Of a stretch of 64,000 nt of DNA, positions 12,596 to 25,900 are shown one piece after another. Under the pieces are notes generated by a model. It was not told the origin of the DNA and made no database searches. It saw only the letters and a list, made by a program, of their open reading frames with translations. The first letter of the stretch is position 1. The number at the start of each line of letters is the position of its first letter. Where the stretch lies: the NCBI GenBank assembly GCA_025267735.1, contig CM046307.1, positions 7,322,258 to 7,386,257 on the forward strand, read 5' to 3'. The translations under genes were made by a program, and so were the position numbers. This DNA is from Mactra quadrangularis (lineage: Eukaryota > Mollusca > Bivalvia > Venerida > Mactridae).

Positions 12596-13674
12596 TTACT
12601 CCCGTTGATTTAGATCAATACATATACAAAAAACAAGTAAACAAGAAAAAAGTCCTCCTCTCCGACTTCTAATAAAATAGAAGTAACGACTCTCTTGTCC
12701 GCCATTTTTAAATGTTTGCACTTCAACGGATCGTTCAATTAACCGTTCATAACGGTAACTGTGATTGGTTAACTGCTAACTGAACGCAGCCCTTATTCTC
12801 TCATGAGGGTTAAGCGAATCTGAAACTAATATAGATAAAGAGCGTAATTTGATTACATGTTTTAGAGTCCGCGAAGGGAAATAATATTTCTTAAATCAAC
12901 AATAAATGCATGAATAAGTTTCTTGATTCATTAAATATTGGTTAATTTTCATCCAGGCTGACATTTTGTTTTTATTCAACGCTGCAATCAGATAGTAAAG
13001 ACAACATTTCAAAATTAAAAAGTTCGTGTTTATTTTAAATTCTAAATTTACGCGTATACTGTGTTTCATTGAATACACAAATAAAAACTTCACAAGGGCA
13101 GGTTATTCTTTTCCACATGGCTAGGTTGATATCTAAACATCAACTCGCTCACATGAAAAAGAACAACTTGCTTACGTGAAATCTTTTGTTTTACTAGATG
13201 TTTCCGAATTATATTAACCCATGTTAAAGGAATCGGTGTGTAAAATATTATAAAAACTGCATTGTGACTCAAGCCGCGCGATATGTAACAGGCTTCATAA
13301 CATAGTGATTAGCCTATTTAGCGAATGTAAATGATGCCTTAATTGTTGTCTCGGGTTCCAAGCTGCACAATCTGTGCAGGACATACCAACCATTCAAGAC
13401 TTGTGGGTTAGGTTTTAATAGTTCTTATTTGGAACTTGAATTTATGGGTTTTTCTCGCTGATATAAGATTGAATGATTGCAGATTATTCTCTTTTGAGAA
13501 ATTAAATAGTTAAGTCCCTGCTGTAGTACAATAACTGACATGCTCAACATATTATCAGATGATCTGGATTCATCGTCCAGATTAGCACAGTTGTAGAGGA
13601 TCAGACATTCAATCAGGAGAATTACAGCTTCAATCTTAAACCACAGCAGTGACATCTCTCCATTGTATTCACTG
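12596..13674. other. Intergenic, nothing recognised
   Basis: AT-rich sequence without splice-consistent coding potential, RNA gene motif or clear inverted repeat. Short minus-strand frames at 12896-13093, 13090-13272 and 13425-13655 have no family signature. Confidence 0.4.
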
Positions 13675-14073
13675 TATAGTCCAACAGAATTAACCTAGCT
13701 TGAACTACCTAATTGTAATAATTACACACTTCACTTACATAAAATTGTGAGTTTCCGTATGCGTGTATACGGTTATATACTTGTTTATAACAACCGATGT
13801 GAGTATAAATCAATTTATTAAAAGTGGCATGTTATTATACTTTTTAATTTTGGACACATTAGTTTTGGGGTAAACAAGTAAGTCGGCAGTATTGTAGAAC
13901 AGTTTCAAAGTATTTATTCTTATGAAAACAACATTGATTGTTCAATGCGTGTATTTTGCAGAAAGCTTCCGATATAGCGCGATTTTCAAACGAAGACAAA
14001 AACAGACTGTAAATACTGAGTTTAATAAATTCTTGCATAAAGGTCAAGCTCAGGTTAATTCTGTTGGACTATA
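13675..14073. mobile_element. Fold-back element, family H copy 2 (399 bp)
   Basis: The left end TATAGTCCAACAGAATTAAC and the right end (its exact inverse through GTTAATTCTGTTGGACTATA) define the borders. The arms continue with AGCTTGA and AGGTCAAGCT segments. A related right end with GCATAAAGGTCAAGCTCAGG recurs at about 25255-25293 inside the ABCD3 gene. Confidence 0.7.
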
Positions 14074-14289
14074 CCATGTATCAAAAAATGTACTGGTAAA
14101 TGTCCAATATTAAGATTATGCATACATTATTTGCATATTATGAGTGCTTCTTCTGTTATCATTATTTGTGATACATAATAATACCCCTCAAACTGCCATT
14201 ATGATAAGACATTGTATGCTTCAGTGCAAACGTACTTCAGGTATCCAATTTGAATTAAGTTGAAGGGTTTTTTCCAGCAGAAAAACTTT

Positions 14290-17136
14290 GTACCCTATAG
14301 TCCGGTATTATTAACTACAAAAATGGACTGAACCGTGCATGAAAGGATGTAGAAAATGTTTTTGCATTTTCATAAAGCTGAGACACTGTAGTTTACAAAA
14401 ACTGGATGATGGCACTCTTGGGCAACTCCCAAAATTCAAGATTGCGGACAAAATGGGGGATGAGAGCTGATTAATGTAATATAAATCTATCTTTATCAAA
14501 GTCTGATTATTTAAAAAGCTAAAATTAGTCTTACATTATCTGCAATTTTATTTCATGCAATTTTGGTAACAGGTTGAAGTTCGTTTATTCTCCTATCCAA
14601 GATGGCGGCCAAATGGCGAATTAAAGCTACATTTGTCGGGTACGTCAACTACAATGGGCAGAATCGTACACTGTGGCATATCAAAAAAGTTAAATGCATT
14701 TTGTAGTTATAACTCTTTAGTTTTGTTTATAAAACTGGTTGATGCCACATTGGCATCATTGGGCAATTCCCAAAATCCAAGATGGCGGCTAGAATGGCGT
14801 TAATTACGAGCTGTCGGGTATATATCTACCACAATAAGCGAAGTCATAGACTAAGGTATATCAAATAATTTCAATGCATTTTATTTTGTAGTTAATCCAC
14901 CTTTGTTTATGTAACCGATTGATGCCATACTGGTATTCTTGGATAACTTCAAGAATCCAAGATGGTGGTCAAAATGAATGATAAAATTGACATATCTCCT
15001 CTCTAATGGGTATACATCAACATGTTTAGGTTTTCTACATCTCTTGGTCTTGCTAATATTGAATCATCGATACTAGCTTGTCAGTTGACTCGACAACTAG
15101 AAGCAAATTATTTCTAAGATGGCAATTTAGAGACACTTTTCTGAAAATCTTTTATTTATTGAACAACATAGGTTGTGATACAATATTTTCATATCCTCAG
15201 AATAACGACTACTTTTCCATGTATGTTTGCCACTTCAATAATAATCAATATGTACTAAAAGAAGGTTATAAACAAAGAAAAAGACAAATGTTATTGAAAG
15301 TATTGTGTGCATGTTCTATTCAAAGTATTCTAAGAGTATATTGATGCCAAAGCAATCGATAGAAATTCTGTTGACATTGTAACACATTTTGATAGTAAAA
15401 AAAGAGACATTTCAATAGGATTTCAAGTATGATCTTAACATCAGATATCACAACTGAATCATGAGTGTTCTTTATTTCATTGTAAACAACTCCATCCATC
15501 AATCAAAAAGGAGAAATATCAAAAGCACATTTCTATCAAAAGTTTGTAGTATAACTAGTTTTTATTTACAAGGATAGATAGAAATTACGTCCCATAGATG
15601 CCAATTCTATAAGCGTATACACTGCTGTTTGAACCCAGTGTCTAGCTCATGATTTAGCAAATAGTGTTACCCTGTGCAAGTAGGTGGTTTTAAGGGATTC
15701 ATCAATAAGGGACCTAGTCAGTTATTTCCCAAGTATACTCTTCAAATGGGTAGGTCCAATTAGTTTGATTACTCAGATTTTACCCTTACTTTTCAATGTC
15801 AATTTGCCAAAATTAATCTCTTATAACTTTTTTGTAAATCATTTAATTTGTTTGAAATTCAAGCTATGTATTTTTAGGGTAAAGAACTATCTAAATTTCA
15901 TCCCTTCTTTTAATATCTTCATTAACAAGAAAGATATTAGATGAAATATTTTGTTATTCTTACATAGCACTTCAATGATAAAATCCGAGGATTCCAATAA
16001 CCAATTGGATCGCTTCAGATTTTATCAGGGAAAGTTAACTGACTAAAGTCCTTAACTACAAAACATGGCCAAGTAGAAAATTTAGAAATGTCTTGTATCA
16101 CTGAAGTCTAAATATCTTGAAAGAACACATAACAGGTCTGATGCATCAGTGTCAAAAGTTTATAAACAGGCCTGATATCTAAACCCATTTGGAGTATATT
16201 CACTCTCAACTGCAAGGACTCCTCCAAAGAAGGATGGTACGCTAAGACAACTTGTCGTTCTCCTACATAATATTCAAATATGTCCAATCATTATTGACGA
16301 TGTATTGCAAGATATGGTGATTCTTCATTTTATCGGTAACATTACATATAAAATTATGTTTAATTGCATTAACCTTTAAGACTTGGTACGAGAAGCGTAG
16401 TCAACAAAATTGTACAACAAATGATCATTTTGCTGCAATTTGCTGAGCACCAAAAATATCAGACCACATTGGTGTGCTGATACTCATTTTGAAATATCTT
16501 TCTTGTACAAGTGACACTATAACAATGGGTTCAACTGACATTCATTCAAAATGTAATGTTACAAGTCAGTCAGTTATTGACAATGTAAAGAGAGTACACT
16601 AGTAGCATAGGTATAAAATATGCTTTTAAAGCTGGTTCACCTATCCTACATCAAAAGTGAAGACAGTTATATCTTTTGGCCTTATGCTAGTACCCACTTG
16701 GATACTTTCTAAATTTCATGAACTATTCTATAAGTAAATAAATTTCTACGCCACTCAGTCTCTTTCTGCCAGTTTGCTGTTTATATACTGCGCTAATAGC
16801 CTTTATCAGCAATTTTGACGCCATTTTGACCACCATTTTGAATTTAAAGATTTATATATAAATAACAAAATTCAACCAACTGGATATGCAGGTGTTGGAA
16901 TCACTTTTGTCCTTCATTTTAAGAACATTATGTGTAAAAATACATTTTGCACGTATAATTTATCCTCTAGCCGCCATCTTGGTTGCCATCTTGGATTTTG
17001 GGAGTTGCCCAAGGATGACAAAGTGGCATCAATCAAATTTGGAATCAGTAAGACCATGTCTACCACTTAATTGAAAAACATTTTCTACATCCTTTCTTGC
17101 AAGGTCATACTTGGTGTTGGCCAGACTACTATGTAC
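14290..17136. mobile_element. Large fold-back element with tandem units in the left arm
   Basis: The left arm has about four units of about 177 bp, each containing a variant of TTGGGCAACTCCCAAAATCC followed by AAGATGGCGGC (near 14420, 14596, 14770, 14950). The right arm (16800-17130) carries the same motif inverted, GCCGCCATCTT then GGATTTTGGGAGTTGCCCAA. GAAAGGATGTAGAAAATG near 14343 is matched by its inverse near 17075. I found no transposase frame in the 1.8 kb centre. Confidence 0.6.
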
Positions 17137-17960
17137 CCAAGCAGAACAAAGTTGAAATAAAAATGGTTACACACAACAGGATTTAATCTGTGTTGTATAC
17201 TTTGAGCAATTATATGTGAAATAATCTTGTGTTGCATTGTTGCATCTGGTACAAACAAACCCTATTCCGCCGGAAAAAATGTAAATTTGAGTTCTAAATA
17301 TGAAATATTCATACAAACTGCACCATGAATTAATAGAATGATAAAGCAAACACTATTTATAATTCAATGAGTTTTATTTCATAACAATTTGATCCACAGA
17401 ATATAAGATAAATATAAAATTTACAGTTTAAATTGAATTTAAATTCCTGTTATAAATAAAGGCGCTGTTAACAATTTTCTCACAATAAATTGAATGTTAA
17501 GAATGTCAAAGAAATATGTATACATAATACAAGAACATTTCATATAGGGGACAAACCAACTTAATCATTTAACCATTCCTACCACAAAATACTATCTACA
17601 ATAAAATTCTGCTTAAAAATGAAATGTCGTACAGATTTCAGCCAATCACATTTCTTCATGCTTAAAATTCAAAGAATTAAATTTTCCAAACACTGATAGA
17701 TAGTATCATTTAAAAGTTGGAAACAAGACTATGATATTGGAAAATTATATTCAATTATCAGTGGAGCATATATTAAACCCGCTGATTTAGATACTCAATG
17801 TTAATTCAATAATCCATGTACCTAAATAAGAAAATCTTTGTTTTTCTCGAGAAGAAGTACTGCAGTATTTATGTATGGAGAAAATCAACCAAATATTGAG
17901 TATTCAAACCATTGGGGTTAATGGATGCACCATAGACAGTTGAATAAAATTTACCAATTA
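17137..17960. other. Intergenic, nothing recognised
   Basis: AT-rich sequence with no coding, RNA or repeat structure that I could support. Confidence 0.4.
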
Positions 17961-18212
17961 TTGTCTGTTACTGTCAAAGCTTGAATAATTTCACCGTGAC
18001 TGAATGCATTGTTTTTGTACAGGCGACCTTTTTTTTTATTAAAAATACCGTATCTTGACTAAAACATATCATACGACATAAGAAGCTTTACTCAATCATA
18101 ATACACACTTTCGGAAACACATGGGTGTATTACGACAATAATTTTAACAAACGCATTCACCGTGAAATTATTAATCTTTTGACAGTTTAGAAAAACGAAC
18201 AATACGGACAAC
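17961..18212. mobile_element. MITE, family B copy 3
   Basis: A 252 bp element beginning TTGTCTG and ending CGGACAA. The arms contain CTGTCAAAGCTTGAATAATT followed by TCACCGTGACTGAATGC, and the inverse with few mismatches. This is the cleanest copy of the family here. Confidence 0.8.
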
Positions 18213-20191
18213 AAGACAGGTGATCATCTCCTGACTTATTTGTGGTAGGAAAGATTAAATGTTTTAGTTAGATTGATACAAAGACTACATAACCAGAATA
18301 TGAAAGCAAGAGATGAATTGATTCACAGCATGTAAGGTGATTTATTAGTCTAACTTTCTCACTCCATTAGCCAAGTCAACCAAAATATAATCCAAATAAT
18401 GGCTTGTGACATTTCTGACAGGTCCGATCAACCTTTTTCGTAAAAAATTAACATATGCATAAACATTTTTGAATATAATGTAATGGTTTGAATACTTAAC
18501 CAATGAATGATAATAACAAATTGCAAATTAATGAATTCTACAGCAAGCCATATTACATTCATTGCCTTAAGTTTGTACAGCACTAGCCCAATTTACTACG
18601 TTAAAAAGAAAGAGCAAAACTATCAACTAGCCCAACCATTTGAAATATTTAATTTTCACTAGCCCAAATCTATTTTCACTTGATCTAGGCTTAAGGCTAG
18701 TGGAAATGTGAAATTAAATGTATGAAGATAAAACCTTGCTGACAGCATTGCTAGGGTGGTCTACTAATATAAAATACAATGTAACAATGATCAGTAGTCG
18801 CATTAAGGTATATGAAGGAGTGACTTCAATTATAAATATTAGCAATTAACTCAACAGTGAAATTTTAGTGCAAAATTAAATAATTATAACTTTTACTTTA
18901 AATATTCCTTAGTTTCAAAATTTATCATGGTAGCCATGGTTACAAATACCTGCATGACTAATGAGTGTTGCCATACTATAAAGTTATATGAAGCCAACGA
19001 CCTTACATCACATTGTGTTGAAATATTTCCAGTAAAAATGGCACAATGAGACTCACTATTATTCACCGGCTTTAAAAATAATGGTAGAACTAGTATGTTT
19101 CACATGCTTCTGTATTAACTTGAAGCTGTAAGTTGGGACAATTTAATTAAAGTTTAAACGTAAGCTTAGTACTAAATGAAATAAAGGGAAAACTTTGATT
19201 CTTATATTCAGGGAACAATCTCTCATGGGACAAAAAGTTAAACACTAAATCAAATTTATAATTAAAAAATTGCAGTTTTTATATAAAACTTTTAAATATG
19301 GGAAGTTCAATTCATTATTACATAGGGACAAAACAGGTGGTCTTTAAAATGGCAAAAAAAAATACAAATCATGAAGGGACAAATCATTAACAAGTTCAAA
19401 TAAAACAAATCCAAGAATAACAAAATGAAATCATAAAAAAACAAAGATACCGGTAACAAACAAACAACAATACTCAACTTCATATGTAGCACAATGATTT
19501 TATGGTTCAAGTGAGAGAAAGTTCAGCAAATTTTAACTTGCCTTCGTGATTGAAATCATTTTTATAAACAAACTGAACTCACACACACACTAGTTGAATA
19601 TTGCTAGACTATATGTTCATTATATACAATTTGCATGAAAAAACATTTTACAGAAATAAACTTTATCTGGAAATGAAAAATTTGTTATTTTTTCTGTGGT
19701 ACAAAAATTTTCACCATTACAATGAAAACATGTGTACTAAGAACAATTGGATTTAATCAGTGTCTAGTAATTTTCAGCAAAAATGTGTAAAAATCTTGGT
19801 ATCGCCTGTGCACAGATTGAAAAACCAATTTATATGTTAGTTCCAAATTAGGTCTATTGAATTTTAATAACACACTAAGTAGCACATAGTAGACAAACAC
19901 GTTGAAAACACAAGTGATATTCTGTGTATGTATATTTACATGATGTAAGTCTGTCTCATAAAATTGATACAAATCTTATATGATGCTTAGATAATGTAAT
20001 TAAATTGAGTAGATTCCTAGATAATTTACAACAGTTAGTTCAGACAGTTTATGTCTAAAGAACAAAAATATAAATGATTCACGGTAGAAGCTATACCCTA
20101 TAGATAAGTTGATTCAATTTTTTTTAAAATTTGAATATGTAATATGTTCCTATCCCTAGATGAGGAAGTGGAACCAATCACTTTGTTAAAG
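18213..20191. other. Intergenic, no gene seen; contains dispersed repeat copy 2
   Basis: About 19690-19865 matches the dispersed repeat at 12370-12595. A short CA run is near 19580. The remainder is AT-rich without supportable features. Confidence 0.4.
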
Positions 20192-20345
20192 GACTATGGG
20201 CACATTCCGCAAGGAAATCGCTAGATAGCGCTTCATCATCTGGTACCTTTCTTACACCGAAAGTATTTACTATGTGACACCAAATCGAGGGTACCAGGGG
20301 ACGAAGCGCTAGCTAGTGATCACCTTGCGGAACGTGCCCATAGTC
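20192..20345. mobile_element. MITE, family A short form (copy 2, best preserved)
   Basis: A 154 bp element. The termini GACTATGGGCACATTCCGCA and the inverse of GACTATGGGCACGTTCCGCA differ at one position over 23 bp. A subterminal ATCGCTAGATAGCG and its inverse follow, then a TGGTACC...GGTACCA dyad. Confidence 0.8.
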
Positions 20346-20488
20346 TCACATGGACATAAAGATCACCTTTCTTACAAAATTTCTATAGAACAATCACTTA
20401 AAAAGAAAAAATCAGCTGACACTACCTCTTATCAATTACAATAGAAATGAGTATTAGTGTAAAGTACTAATATCTAGTATACTATATA

Positions 20489-21373
20489 CAGTGCTATCCA
20501 AAAATTCTAAGACAAAATCCTGTACTTAAACCAATTTACATTTATCCATAAAAAGAGAAACAAAGAGTCATCTGAAGCATATATATTATCTGGAAATAGT
20601 AATGTTGGTAAATATGTACCTGTCATTTTAAACAAGTCATTTATCATATACATATTGATTTCATAGTTTAGTGAATATTATATTTTGAACTATGTATTTT
20701 GATAAATTGCAATACATGTATTAACTACCTTAATATGTAAACATTATCCTGATATTTATGTTTAAATCAGTGTTTTCCATACTATGAGCTCTATATGATG
20801 ATAAATTTTAATGCATGTTTACAATATGTTATTATATATGACTCTACCATTGAACTATACATTAAACATTAAACATACTAGGTTCATGGGTCATTTCTGA
20901 CCTTATACATAACTGTTATATTGTATTCTATTTTGATTGAAACAAGTAAATCTGTGAGCTAATGCTCACTAGTGATACCCCCGCCAAAATCTAAAAATAT
21001 GCGACAAACAGGAAGTAGATGAGCAAGGAGCATGAAATCGCTTTACACCACATGGGACTATGGGATGAAGCAATATGCGAAGTATTAGGCTGCTGCATGT
21101 TATAGTTGCTGAGAAAACTGCGACGGAAATTTTGTAACGAACGGACGCACGGACGGACAAGGGTAAAACAGTATACCCCCTCTTCTTCGAAGCGGGGGTA
21201 TAATAAACTCTTGAACACTGAGCATATTCAAAATGATTGGTTTATCAACATCATCAATTTATGATTCAAACTATGTTACATGAATACACTTTGATAACAA
21301 TAAAATTTACATAGAAGGCATGACCAGATTTTTATCAAATTTTCATTTTTCCAAGAACTTTTGGAGGGCGCTG
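20489..21373. mobile_element. Mariner/Tc1-like non-autonomous element (885 bp, interrupted)
   Basis: It starts TA-CAGTGCTATCCAAAAATTCT and ends with the inverse of CAGCGCCCTCCAAAAGTTCT followed by TA. The termini and TA flanks are those expected for IS630-Tc1-mariner elements. No transposase frame is seen. A 264 bp MITE (20940-21203) is inserted within it. Confidence 0.65.
20940..21203. mobile_element. MITE with CCCCCGC inverted ends, copy 1 (nested)
   Basis: Nearly identical to 43214-43479. The borders carry GTGATACCCCCGC on the left and GCGGGGGTATAAT on the right. Short minus-strand frames inside both copies are shared repeat sequence, not genes. Confidence 0.8.
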
Positions 21374-22900
21374 TATTTGAATAATGCATAATGAAGCTTG
21401 TGGAGGAAATTAATAAGTCATTGAGACTGAATACACAGTAAATAATTAACTGAATATGTTACCAGTACATTCAGTTAAACATGGTTCTAATGTGGAGGGT
21501 TTTACCTTTATGAGGGACTTTATGAGGATCATATATTTACATGAAATAAAGCATACTTGTATATCACACAATCATAAAATTACAAGTAAAGACATATTTT
21601 AGAGAGGCTCAGGCATCATTGTTTAACTTCACTAATATTGGTTTCGTTTTGTTTTACATCCCTCTCTAACAGTCAAAGTCATTAAAAGGACAATTTTTCT
21701 TTACCATCATCCATGGAATGCACTTATACTAAGACTCAAAACATATCTAAAGGACTGCCTACTTTTCACACTACGAACAAAGACACAACCGTTTTTAGTA
21801 TTCAATAGGAAAGGTTGATTCATAGTATTATAAATATGAACACTACATGTACATAGGGACACCACTCTTAAAACCCAATCATTTGTGTCAAAGAAATGAG
21901 GTAAAGAAACAAAAGAAAAATATCTACACAAAATATCATTGCAATATATACATATAAAATAAAAATATACGAAAATTTTGTAAAAATAAATTACAATATC
22001 TATAATAACATGATATCAGTTCAACTGAACTAATAGTTTAAATCACAAACCATGACTCAAGCATTAACTACATAGTATTAGTATCAATTATATAGGCATA
22101 ATTATTATAACTGAACCATATGTTCTGCACAAGGATCATTAAAAACATCACTGCAGCCCTGCTGTTCATTTTATGTAATGAAACATCCTACCTCAGAGCT
22201 GGGAACCAGACCTTTGAATGTTTTATACAATATGGGTATGCAATGATACATAAATTAACAATAATATCAATTACAATCAATGCCATAAAGCAGAGTGGAA
22301 CCTGACTTAAAGACAATGTTTATATTTGCAGGAATTGATACAAAGAAAATTTTCAGTTGAGCAAAACATTGTCATTTCATTTTAAATAACCATTATGCAA
22401 ATTAAGATTAATAGTTTACAAACCATGTATCATAGTTAGAGTAATTTGTAACTCTATACTGAGTTTACAATATAAATATCACTAGGCTACAGTGTTTTAG
22501 ATGACAGAGAACAGGTTTTTTATCACTAAGTTTTGTCAGTTCTTATATACAAAAAACAGATGAGTTTACACCATCAAAGCAGTAGTCTTAATCAAAATAC
22601 TACAAGTATATTACAAAATCATGCGTTTTTAATCCAAATTGCTAAAAAAAACTGTAAGCGTTTTTAAATCCAAATTACTAAATTTTTAAGACCATTCTAC
22701 TATTATAAAATCAATTTTGATTGTCATAACAGTAAAAATTTACTGTTTAGAAATTCATTTGTGAAGATCACAATAAGGTAGAAAAATCCACTGAAATCAG
22801 CTGATCAGTTAAAGATTGACAACCCTTATCAACTCTAATCTTATAAACAAAAACAGCAACAATCCTCGTTGTCTATGTATAACTAAAACATCAACTTTCA
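21374..22900. other. Intergenic and ABCD3 3' UTR side, no other gene
   Basis: The part next to 22901 must include the ABCD3 3' UTR (minus strand). An ATTAAA on the minus strand at about 22628-22633 is a candidate poly(A) signal. The rest is AT-rich without recognisable features. Confidence 0.4.
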
Positions 22901-25900
22901 TCATGAACCAAATTCTGTGGTATCTTCAGTAATTTTCTTGAATTCAAAATTTCCTCTACCATCTAACATCAGATAATACTGAAAGTACAAAACATCAACT
23001 ATCATGTTTTTTATACTTGGTTACACGCCATGTCAACACAATTTTTTAAGCTCATTTTATGATGGCCAGCGCACCCAACCTAGCTTTCTTTAAACCTTGT
23101 CCATAACAAGTACTCACCTACCCTTCCACTAAGTTGGAAACTTCTCCATACACCTTAATAATAGAGACATTATTGTCAAATTTTCATGGAAGGGTTATAA
23201 CCTCACCGGATGGGATTCGAACCTGTACCCCCTAGATTCACATCACATTCGAAATCCAGGCGCACTAACACTGCACTACCGACCTGGGCTTAGGGTTCAA
23301 CATCATATACAATAACTATATATGGCAGTCAACTCACTTCATCAGCTGTACAGCACTAATTTGTAGGCCAGTACTTACTTAGCCACCCTCAAAGAGTTTT
23401 ATTGAAAAAAACAACAACAGAGTCATGAAATGGTAGGACTAGACAGTAGTCATGACCAATAGTTGAACACTGATCCCTGGATTTTAAATCCAGCACTCTA
23501 ACCACACGACCACATCAAATTAATATGCCATATAGGTATTTCTCTCTATCTACTTTATCAACTCTAACTGCTTTTGACTGACAAAACCTAAGCCAATATG
23601 ATATTACATTACCATAACTTTTTAAATGTAAATGCATGTTGATAGCATACTATTTAATAAATCAACCTACTTTGTTTCAACAAAATCCACTAATAAATAT
23701 ATCATTAGACAGACAGACAGACAGACGGTTGTCAGTAGCATGTGAGTCGAGTCAATATTATTTTTGCATCATTTTTTATAATTCATATATGAATGGATCA
23801 GCAGTGGCCAAATGACTGGTACTTTTATTTAAACCTTGTACAAGTACACGGACAAGAGGGCAGTCACAGCGAAACATGGTGAACTGACAGATAAATCCTG
23901 TGAAAAAATAGAAGATCTGTCTAGATCTGCAGGTTTACAGGACCGACTGTCCGGTAAAAAATTGATCTCATCCACACAGTTTTCAATAAATCAAAATATG
24001 AATAATGTCTCCTGTCCTGTAATACTTGGTTTGGTCCTGTAAAGTTTAATCTTCACAGAACCTACTGTCAAGTAATCAACTGTTGAGTTGTGCTGTGACT
24101 GCACAAGGGACAGATTAACACTAATCATCACTTTTCCAAGGCCTGTCCGTCCAAATGATTCAAGTTACACATACTCACCTCATGATGGACCCATAAAGAT
24201 TTTCTATGTGAAACAGTAAACAATGTAATATTAACTTCTCTACAATGTTGGTATATATAACCTTCTACATCCATACTAACTGCACTTGTACATTCATCTA
24301 AGATTGCAAACTGTGGTTTATGATAAAATAATCTAGCCATCTGGAATTATATAGTAAAATACAAGTAACACATGCAAACTTTACAGGTCCAGTTGCAGGA
24401 TGCATGCTTAGGGATTGAGAGGTACCAAGATCGAACCATTTAGGGCACTGCTAATTTCCTTGAGCAAGAAATTTACCTACAGTTGTTCCACTCCACCCAA
24501 GTGTAAATAAGTACCATGAGGAATCACCTGCCTGAGATTGATTTCAATGATCAGTGATTATTTATATGGAAGCAGACTTTAAACCACACTTTAGACGGAA
24601 CTTTAACACATTGTCATCTTGCAGACAAAACCAACAGCAACAAGGGAATAAATTATGTCTGCAAGCAGTCACAATTTCCATAAAGTATACAACATTTATG
24701 AGTCACATCATTATGTTGCGAGTCAGGCTTCCAATTAAGAGGATGAGGTCTATCAGATAATAGTTTTTAATTTGTAAATTAACAGTTAAATCATTCATTA
24801 TCTAACAATAATAACTTACAGCTATTCTTTGTTTCTCTCCACCACTTAATACATCCATCCAGTCCTGAATATACAAAATGTAACATTTAAAACATTGCCT
24901 CTATACCAATATTTACAAAGGAATGGACATAGATGACTGGTTGCCTTTTTTATCTGACAATGTTTCTATGCTATTATAATACTCATGGTAGTAAGGCCAC
25001 ACTTTTTATATTTTTAGTCTTACGAGAATTTTCTTGAAAAATGAGTACGGTAGATGGGAAATAAAAATTTTAAAAAAAATATACGATGTCAATTACAATC
25101 CACTTTTAAACCCATTTTTTGTACAAGTTCTGAGTGAAATTATTGTTTAGTACATGTATTTTGCCGATGTATTTACATATTTAAGCTTCAGATTAAGCAT
25201 GATTTACAAACGTAGACAAAAATAGACAGTAAATACAGAGTTTAATATATTCTTGCATAAAGGTCAAGCTCAGGTTAAAATTGTTGGATTATAATATTAC
25301 TGAGACACATACCTGGACAGATTCCCAACCTTTCTCTCTTTCAAGAATATATTCTAACTGTACTTTCTTGAGTATATCTTCTAATGCAGCATCACTAACT
25401 TTCTTCTTTCTCTGGTCTTCTACAGAATCAGGATATATAACTTGATCTCTTAATGTACCTACTGTCATATATGGTCTCTGTAATATAAACATTGTAAACT
25501 TAATAACAACAAATACTGTATAGCGTGTAAATTTTGTAAGGGTGAAATTTTTGCCATATTTATGAACACTTCGATAGCACATTTTCTTATTCTTGTGAAT
25601 ATATCTGTATCAACATACATGTGTATATTATACTTGTACTGATAGTCAAATATGCGAATTCTAGCCCCTGTTTAAAAAAACTCTTCAAAAAATGTTAATG
25701 TGAATTTGTTTCGCCTAAAATCAGGGTTTTTTTCAATGATGTTTTAAAGGCAACTTTTAGTCGTAATAAATTATTAGAATCAGAACAGAACAGAACAGAA
25801 CAGAACAATACTTTTATTTACATTCACAGGTTACAGTTTGTAACTACAAGTGAGAATTTAACATACTATATACAATTTATATACAAGTAAAATGATCAAA

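Noticed and set aside
20969..21218. Conserved minus-strand frames also found at 43243-43560
   Set aside because: Conservation is explained by two near-identical MITE copies; the frames overlap each other and span the inverted ends.
21680..21740. Minus-strand frame containing HSMDDGK, considered as the last ABCD3 exon
   Set aside because: It needs a different phase from the preceding exon. The frame at 22978-22901 has the right phase, a proper acceptor and a far better match ([19 protein letters not shown]).
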